Shown here one piece after another: positions 1-4,386 of a DNA stretch of 10,089 nucleotides. Each line of letters starts with the position of its first letter. Position 1 is the stretch's first letter. The DNA lies in contig CAYUES010000037.1 of NCBI GenBank assembly GCA_964443885.1, positions 1 to 10,089 of the forward strand. The letters run 5' to 3'. The position numbers were made by a program, and so were the translations under genes. Origin of the DNA: OMIS01 sp964443885 (lineage in GTDB: Bacteria; Patescibacteriota; Microgenomatia; UBA1400; PJMF01). The notes under the pieces are model-generated. The model was not told the DNA's origin. It did not search any database and saw only the letters and a list, made by a program, of their open reading frames with translations.

Positions 1-53
1 TAGGTGTGTTGCTGTCGTTAGTGATGTCCGATAAAAAATATGAAAGATCTTAA
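1..53 (+). other. Possible 3' end of an upstream + strand gene
   Basis: Two frames could be the tail of a gene entering from the left. One reads RCVAVVSDVR and stops with TAA at 32-34. The other reads GVLLSLVMSDKKYERS and stops with TAA at 51-53, which would overlap the next gene by 14 nt, as lgt and the DUF192 gene do further along. The second looks like the end of a membrane helix followed by a charged tail. The sequence cannot decide between them, and neither is recognisable as a family. Confidence 0.25.
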
Positions 54-414
54 AATTTCAGCACATAGAGCACAAACTTCATCTGGGTCTGATCCTGCAA
101 AAAAACAGGAAAGCTTTGCTCCGATTGGTTCATTATTTGATCAATTTACGATTGAAGATAAAGGTGGTTACATCTCTCAGGAGTTCCAGGATTTTGGATA
201 TCGAATGGCGATGGAACTCGAAGACTTACCACACAAAAGTTTATACATGCGCCTGTCCAAAACTACCGATCGCGCGCTCTTAGAAAGAGCTTTATCTTTT
301 GTAAGCGATGCGGCAAACGCCAAGAGCAAAGCCAAGCTCTTTATGTGGAAGCTACAAGAACTCAAGAAAGATCAGAAAAATAGGAAGAAGAAGCCTGACG
401 TAGCTCCCAAATAA
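40..414 (+). CDS. Conserved-looking hypothetical protein, 124 aa, cytoplasmic
   Basis: I do not recognise a named family. The protein has a polar N-terminus (residues 1-25). A mixed central part (about 28-75) includes the segment EDLPHKSLYMRLSK. A helical region (about 76-105) is followed by a very basic tail rich in Lys (KKDQKNRKKKPDVAPK). There is no signal peptide or membrane segment. The Lys-rich end could bind nucleic acid or a membrane surface, but that is inference. The ATG at 40 is used; no Shine-Dalgarno is visible in the preceding AT-rich leader. The gene ends only 14 nt before the GH3 gene, so cotranscription is likely. The density of conserved-looking residues in the middle argues that it is a real gene and not a chance frame. 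Confidence 0.7.
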   Translation: MKDLKISAHRAQTSSGSDPAKKQESFAPIGSLFDQFTIEDKGGYISQEFQDFGYRMAMELEDLPHKSLYMRLSKTTDRALLERALSFVSDAANAKSKAKLFMWKLQELKKDQKNRKKKPDVAPK

Positions 415-417
415 GTG

Positions 418-423
418 TAAAAT
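418..423 (+). promoter_or_regulatory. Candidate -10 box for a leaderless GH3 transcript
   Basis: TAAAAT matches the -10 consensus TATAAT at five of six positions and lies 5 nt before the ATG at 429. Transcription would then begin at or next to the start codon. No Shine-Dalgarno precedes this ATG. No good -35 is visible, and the box lies in the 14-nt gap after the upstream gene. It may be chance in AT-rich DNA, and the gene could equally be read as part of the upstream operon. Confidence 0.3.
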
Positions 424-428
424 GAAGT

Positions 429-1580
429 ATGGTTTGGAAAACTAAATTATTTGTTGGATTGCTTACTATTTTTACTATTTGGTTGGGTTGGAAGTACTTT
501 ACTCGGCCTGAGATGATCGCAGTACAACCTCCACCACTTCCAGCTGCCAGTGCTACACCACTGCCAACTCGCGCCCCTGCTACCCCTGAAGACATTGCCC
601 AATTACTGGCGGTACCAGTTACAATTTCAGGTTCTCGTATTGCAACTTCATCAGCCAACATGCAGTTTGCTATAGATAAAAAAGTTGGGTTTGTGACAAT
701 CTTTGGTGAGAACATTGCAAGTTCATCAGCGCAACGGCTTATTTCTCAAATTAAAGCTGAAACGGGAGCGCTCATAGCGGTAGATCACGAGGGCGGTTCA
801 GTTCAACGACTCGATGGTGCGGGTTTTACAAAACTAGCAGCACTTAAAACTATCTGTAGCCAAGAAGAATCACTGAGAAAGGCAAGTTTTGCAACAACTG
901 CAGCTGAGCTTCGACAGGCTGGAGTAGACATAGTCTTTGGACCGGTTGTGGATCTTGCCTCTGATAATGCAATTTTGAAAGATCGCATTTGTAGTAGTGA
1001 TCCGACGCTAACGGCTGCAGTCGCATTTGAAACGATCGATGCATATACAGCCCAAGGTATCTTGCCGGTCATTAAACACTATCCGGGCATTGGCAGTACT
1101 ACCAATGATTTGCATGATGAAATTGATGCACTCCTCGAGGAACCACCGGAGCTTTCGCTGTATAAAACAATACTAGAACTCAAGCCAAAGATTGGAGTGA
1201 TGTCAACGCACGTGCTAGTAAAGAATCTGTCTGAAAATGCGCCGTGTTCACTCTCATTTGACTGTATCTTGCTACTAAATTCATACTCGTCCCAATCACT
1301 CTTATTTACCGATGCACTGGAAATGGAGTCGGCATTAACCGGTACAGACTTTGAGACAAAGAAGAACTTAATTCAAGTTTCGCGAGAAGCTATCCTGGCA
1401 GGCAATCATATTTTGGTGTATGGTCCTAGCGTTCGTGAAGATGACTTAGAGCAAATCCTAGAGATTCTTACTGCAGAATATGATACAAATGTAGTACTGC
1501 GACAAAAAATTGATCAGGCATTAACTCGATTGGATGCAGTACAAGCAGAGCTAGCAAAACAGAGAACAGTAGCAGAGTAG
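429..1580 (+). CDS. Membrane-anchored glycoside hydrolase family 3, beta-N-acetylhexosaminidase (NagZ-like)
   Basis: NagZ-type GH3 enzymes remove terminal beta-linked N-acetylglucosamine from peptidoglycan fragments. The 383-aa protein has an N-terminal membrane helix (about 7-23) and a Pro/Ala-rich linker (about 34-53), then a GH3 TIM barrel. Family motifs visible are VDHEGGSVQRL (D119, R127), the P-V-x-D-L motif near 172-176, KHYPG (K216, H217), the catalytic Asp-x-His pair D227/H229, MSTHV (259-262), and the nucleophile motif TDALEM with D295. The His of the usual KHFPGHG motif is Ile221 here. The anchor places the catalytic domain outside the membrane, unlike cytoplasmic E. coli NagZ. There is no lipobox Cys, so it is a helix anchor and not a lipoprotein. 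The stop overlaps the next gene's GTG by 1 nt. Family call is firm; the exact substrate is inferred. Confidence 0.9.
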   Translation: MVWKTKLFVGLLTIFTIWLGWKYFTRPEMIAVQPPPLPAASATPLPTRAPATPEDIAQLLAVPVTISGSRIATSSANMQFAIDKKVGFVTIFGENIASSSAQRLISQIKAETGALIAVDHEGGSVQRLDGAGFTKLAALKTICSQEESLRKASFATTAAELRQAGVDIVFGPVVDLASDNAILKDRICSSDPTLTAAVAFETIDAYTAQGILPVIKHYPGIGSTTNDLHDEIDALLEEPPELSLYKTILELKPKIGVMSTHVLVKNLSENAPCSLSFDCILLLNSYSSQSLLFTDALEMESALTGTDFETKKNLIQVSREAILAGNHILVYGPSVREDDLEQILEILTAEYDTNVVLRQKIDQALTRLDAVQAELAKQRTVAE

Positions 1581-2086
1581 TGAGTGATCATATGAATTTT
1601 TTACAGAATCCCACCAATAGATTATTATTTCAATATTTAATGCCACTTGTATATGCAGTTATTTTTTATGTACTAATTGTTTTACCCAACGAGGCAAGTA
1701 TCGGCAGTACCATCTTTTTACTCAGTGGTTTTTACTTGGGCAACATTTTACTTTGGGCAGACGGTGCATTTTTATATCCGTACTACAATGAGCTCCGCAC
1801 TGAACCAAAACAGTTAATTACCAGATCAGCCACCTTTATTTTGGCATATATTTTGCTGGCACTGTTTGTTATTACATCGAGTGGTAGCTACATTGGTATG
1901 GGTATAGTCCTGGGTATTGGTTTAACACTGTTTGCAGAGTTATATAGCTGTAAAGATAATCCAGAGTTATTTCATCAACAGTTCTTATCACAGCTTAAAC
2001 GAACGTTATCTCAAGAGGAGATTACTAAATTAGTACATGCTTTTGGAGTTACGTTATTACTATTAACCCTTATTTTTTACTTCTAA
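1580..2086 (+). CDS. Multi-pass membrane protein of unknown function, 168 aa
   Basis: About five hydrophobic segments are visible (roughly 19-37, 41-59, 84-99, 104-122 and 151-168), and the protein ends directly on the last helix. A conserved-looking polar stretch, WADGAFLYPYYNELR (59-73), lies in the first long loop, and a soluble charged loop spans about 123-149. Its size recalls lipoprotein signal peptidase (LspA), a natural partner for the following lgt, but the LspA Asp motifs (FNxAD-like) are absent, so I do not call it that. Start choice is open. A GTG at 1580 overlaps the GH3 stop by 1 nt, while an in-frame ATG at 1592 has a weak GTGAG upstream. The gene abuts lgt with no gap, so the two are almost certainly cotranscribed. 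Confidence 0.75.
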   Translation: MSDHMNFLQNPTNRLLFQYLMPLVYAVIFYVLIVLPNEASIGSTIFLLSGFYLGNILLWADGAFLYPYYNELRTEPKQLITRSATFILAYILLALFVITSSGSYIGMGIVLGIGLTLFAELYSCKDNPELFHQQFLSQLKRTLSQEEITKLVHAFGVTLLLLTLIFYF

Positions 2087-2887
2087 GTGCAGGTTAGCCT
2101 TCCCTTCTTCCCACTTTTCACTTTTCATCTCTACGGACTAATTATTGGTGTTGCAGCTGTGGTGGGGATTTGGTTAGCTGCGATTAAAGCAAAAAAGTAT
2201 GGTTTGTCGGAATCGCTTTTTGAAAAATTGTGGCTAGTCGGCGTGGTGAGCGGCCTGATTGGCTCCCGACTCTGGCATGTTGCAACCGATTTTGAGTACT
2301 ATGCAGATGCAGTTATAACGATGTTTTACATCTGGAACGGCGGCCTTAGTATTATTGGTGGCGTCGTCGGAGCAGTGGTAGGTCTGTATGTGTATACAAA
2401 GTACTTTGCAAATAAGGTTAAAAATATTTTTACACTCTTTTTAGATCTAGCAGTGTTTGGTTTGCCAGTTGCCCAAGCGATTGGAAGGATTGGAAATTAT
2501 ATAAACTATGAATTGTATGGTTTACCAACTACATTACCATGGAAAATTTATATTCCATTAGAATTTAGAGTGTCGGAGTTTATAAATCAAGAGTACTTTC
2601 ACCCACTTTTTTTGTATGAAATTATTTTTACTCTAGCTTTTGCTACTGCTATTTGGGTAGTTGATCAAAGAAATAATAAAACCAATCTCTTACAGATTGG
2701 CAGCGGTTGGATAAGTAGTATCTATATTTTGTACTATTGCGTAGTTAGATTTTTGCTTGATTTTTTGCGCATAGATAAGAGTGTCGTATTTGCAGGATTG
2801 GGTAGCAATCAAGTCGTTTTACTAGTTTTTATGATTGGGTTAAGTATTGTAGTATGGAAGAAGAAAAGAAAGTATGAAGCCAGTTAA
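2087..2887 (+). CDS. lgt: Prolipoprotein diacylglyceryl transferase
   Basis: Lgt transfers diacylglycerol from phosphatidylglycerol to the lipobox cysteine of prolipoproteins in the cytoplasmic membrane. The 266-aa length and multi-helix pattern fit the family. The signature GRIGNYINYELYG (133-145) is present, with R134, N137, N140 and E142 matching the family's essential positions. Other matches are HLYG near the start (Y16), GSRLWHV (59-65), WNGGLSIIGG (83-92), HPLFLYE (172-178) and RFLLDFLR (221-228). Ile90 replaces the His found in E. coli (His103), and D225 replaces the usual Glu. The GTG start follows the previous stop directly and has no Shine-Dalgarno, so translational coupling is likely. 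The 3' end overlaps the DUF192 gene by 14 nt. No lipobox protein is encoded in this window, so its substrates lie elsewhere. Confidence 0.93.
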   Translation: MQVSLPFFPLFTFHLYGLIIGVAAVVGIWLAAIKAKKYGLSESLFEKLWLVGVVSGLIGSRLWHVATDFEYYADAVITMFYIWNGGLSIIGGVVGAVVGLYVYTKYFANKVKNIFTLFLDLAVFGLPVAQAIGRIGNYINYELYGLPTTLPWKIYIPLEFRVSEFINQEYFHPLFLYEIIFTLAFATAIWVVDQRNNKTNLLQIGSGWISSIYILYYCVVRFLLDFLRIDKSVVFAGLGSNQVVLLVFMIGLSIVVWKKKRKYEAS

Positions 2888-3440
2888 AGTAATCTTAGTA
2901 ACGTTTTCTCTCCTGATTGTGGTATCGATGGGTTGGCTAGCATACCGATCTAGTCAGTGGGCAGAGTTACAAACATTCAGAGCCGATAGCACCACTGCTG
3001 CGCCACAAATTTTGCAGACGCCTCAACCGCCAACGTGTCGCACCGTAGAAACTGCTACCGATCACTGCCGCGTCTCGCTACAAATTAACAGCCAGGTTTT
3101 AACTGTTGAGGTCGTTAATACTTCCGCTAGCATCGCACAAGGCTTGAGTGGTCGCTCTGAAATTGGTGCCGATGGCATGCTCTTTGTCTTTGCACAACCA
3201 ATGATGCCACGTTTTTGGATGAAAGAAATGAAGTTTGATTTAGATCTGCTTTGGATACAAAACGGTGTGATCATTGATATTACTGAAAATGTACCTGCTC
3301 CAGACCCAACACAAGCACTTTCTGAACTACCAACTTTTTCAGCGCAAGAGCCAGTGAACTGGGTACTTGAGGTACCCGCGGGTACTGCCAAAAGATTCGA
3401 GTTGGCAGTTGGCGATCAGGTACAAGCTACAAATCCATAG
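2874..3440 (+). CDS. Membrane-anchored DUF192 family protein, 188 aa
   Basis: DUF192 proteins are small extracytoplasmic beta-rich domains of unknown biochemical role. The N-terminal helix (about 5-24) acts as a signal anchor; no lipobox Cys follows it. A Thr/Pro-rich linker (about 38-55) contains Cys55, and Cys65 follows, perhaps a disulfide pair. The DUF192 domain covers about 68-185. Its hallmarks are GLSGRSEIGADGMLFVF (90-106), FWMKEMKFDLDLLWI (114-128), an acidic and Pro-rich stretch (ENVPAPDP), VLEVPAG (164-170) and VGDQV (179-183). The ATG at 2874 lies inside the lgt 3' end and follows a purine-rich run that could serve as a weak Shine-Dalgarno. The gene is the last of the tight left operon. 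Family assignment is firm; function is not known. Confidence 0.9.
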   Translation: MKPVKVILVTFSLLIVVSMGWLAYRSSQWAELQTFRADSTTAAPQILQTPQPPTCRTVETATDHCRVSLQINSQVLTVEVVNTSASIAQGLSGRSEIGADGMLFVFAQPMMPRFWMKEMKFDLDLLWIQNGVIIDITENVPAPDPTQALSELPTFSAQEPVNWVLEVPAGTAKRFELAVGDQVQATNP

Positions 3441-3456
3441 GGACTATCTAGCTGGC

Positions 3457-3477
3457 AGAAGCTGGGGTGAGCTTTTT
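3457..3477 (+). terminator. Weak terminator-like hairpin after the DUF192 gene
   Basis: AAGCT (3459-3463) pairs with AGCTT (3470-3474) around the loop GGGGTG, extendable by a G-T and an A-T pair. The stem runs into five T (3473-3477). It begins 17 nt after the DUF192 stop. The stem is short and poor in GC, and an alternative pairing of CTGGGG (3462-3467) with CCTCAG (3478-3483) exists. Its position between the left operon and a promoter-like box fits a transcription unit boundary, but read-through is likely. Confidence 0.3.
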
Positions 3478-3486
3478 CCTCAGAAA

Positions 3487-3495
3487 TGGTATTAT
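3487..3495 (+). promoter_or_regulatory. Extended -10 promoter (TGGTATTAT), leaderless
   Basis: TGG followed by TATTAT forms an extended -10 element. Six bases (CACTAT) separate it from the ATG at 3502, so transcription should start at the start codon. No Shine-Dalgarno precedes this ATG. The 12-nt string AAATGGTATTAT recurs at 4338-4349, upstream of the ATPase gene. There is no clear -35, which extended -10 promoters can lack. Confidence 0.45.
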
Positions 3496-3501
3496 CACTA
3501 T

Positions 3502-4293
3502 ATGTCTCAACTCCCGCCTGCCGGTGGACGACTTCTACAGAGTCTGCAATCCCAGATGTCACCTTCAACACAACAACTATTTGCGGGTTCTGCCATAGTT
3601 TCAGCACCTCAAAGTTCTGGTGCCTCTATCCCCACAACTGCGCAACAAGCAGACTCGCACGCCACAGACAGTTTTCAACTTGCTTCGCCAACTTCTCCAC
3701 ATGACTTAGATCCAGAAATTAAAACTAAAATTTTTGAAGAAATCTTAGAAGAAGTCGAGCAAGGTACACCTTCTTCACCACAACAAGCTGTAGTTTCTGC
3801 TTTAGACCCAAATGCTGTCTACCAACCTTCTCAAGACGCTGGAATTTTTGCGCACGCCGTACCCTTGGCCGTTGAGCAGGCGCAAGACGAGATGCAGCAA
3901 GACCAGGACTTACAGCAAGCTCAGATTGGTGGTCGCCAAAAAGAAACATTAGAAGGTGGTGGTTTTGTTGCAAGTGCTGAGCTACCAGGTGATATTCAGT
4001 ACATTGAAGAAGAGCCCAATCCCGAGATAGCTCCTGAAGTAGAAAGCTACATTCAACATGTCGCTGAACAAGCTAAAACCGAGCCTCAAACAGTTGTGGT
4101 TGCACAAGATGCAGTGCCAACTGCTGATGGTCAACCAACACCACCGAGAATTGTGAGAGTTTTACCTATTACCAAAGCCCAAGAAGAAGTGGGAATGCGA
4201 AAAAATACTTCTTTTAGCATTCGCTGGCTGGTTGAGTTTGGCCGAAAACTAGCAAATGCACTTCACGGCCAAGTTATTTATCGCCAGGATTAA
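3502..4293 (+). CDS. Gln/Pro/Ala-rich hypothetical protein, 263 aa, upstream of TraG-like ATPase
   Basis: I do not recognise a named family. Residues 1-75 are rich in Ser, Gln, Pro and Ala and probably disordered. A short acidic helix (about 71-87, KTKIFEEILEEVEQG) and a Gln/Asp-rich stretch (about 126-145) follow. The C-terminal 40 residues differ: RVLPITKAQEEVGMRK and then IRWLVEFGRKLANALHGQVIY form a basic amphipathic block that looks like the conserved functional part. There is no signal peptide or clear membrane helix. The frame is open upstream to a TTG at 3367 within the DUF192 gene. I prefer the ATG at 3502 because a promoter-like box sits 6 nt before it and the upstream residues do not resemble a protein start. 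Its position before the ATPase suggests an accessory or adaptor; that is inference. Confidence 0.7.
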   Translation: MSQLPPAGGRLLQSLQSQMSPSTQQLFAGSAIVSAPQSSGASIPTTAQQADSHATDSFQLASPTSPHDLDPEIKTKIFEEILEEVEQGTPSSPQQAVVSALDPNAVYQPSQDAGIFAHAVPLAVEQAQDEMQQDQDLQQAQIGGRQKETLEGGGFVASAELPGDIQYIEEEPNPEIAPEVESYIQHVAEQAKTEPQTVVVAQDAVPTADGQPTPPRIVRVLPITKAQEEVGMRKNTSFSIRWLVEFGRKLANALHGQVIYRQD

Positions 4294-4330
4294 ATTTACA
4301 AAAATTTTCAAGTGAACTACTACTGCTGTT

Positions 4331-4358
4331 CTCCTTAAAATGGTATTATAAAAAGGAG
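4331..4358 (+). promoter_or_regulatory. Promoter-like box inside a CTCCTT/AAGGAG inverted repeat
   Basis: The 93-nt gap before the ATPase gene contains an extended -10 (TGGTATTAT, 4341-4349) flanked by CTCCTT (4331-4336) and its inverse complement AAGGAG (4353-4358). Transcription from this box would begin near 4356, leaving about 30 nt of leader before the ATG at 4387. AAGGAG looks like a perfect Shine-Dalgarno but lies 28 nt from that ATG with no nearer start codon. The repeat could be an operator, an RNA hairpin in read-through transcripts, or chance. Confidence 0.35.
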
Positions 4359-4386
4359 TTTACACTCAGTAAATCTTATACAAATC

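Noticed and set aside
362..715. 117-aa open frame on the minus strand overlapping the GH3 5' end
   Set aside because: Antisense to the GH3 anchor and linker; its Gly/Ala-rich stretch is the reverse of the Pro/Ala linker codons.
1580..2086. 168-aa membrane protein as LspA
   Set aside because: The conserved catalytic Asp motifs of signal peptidase II are not present, and the helix count seems to be five.
3367..3501. 45-residue N-terminal extension of the 263-aa protein from a TTG start
   Set aside because: It overlaps the conserved end of DUF192 and crosses a terminator-like hairpin and a promoter-like box; the ATG at 3502 is better supported.
3643..3955. CAA/CAG-rich stretches as a tandem repeat or array
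   Set aside because: The Gln codons are irregularly placed with no fixed unit; this is amino-acid composition, not a DNA repeat.
4359..4382. TTTACA (4359-4364) and TATACA (4377-4382) as a promoter for the ATPase
   Set aside because: The spacing is only 12 nt, too short for a standard -35/-10 pair, and the -10 match is poor.
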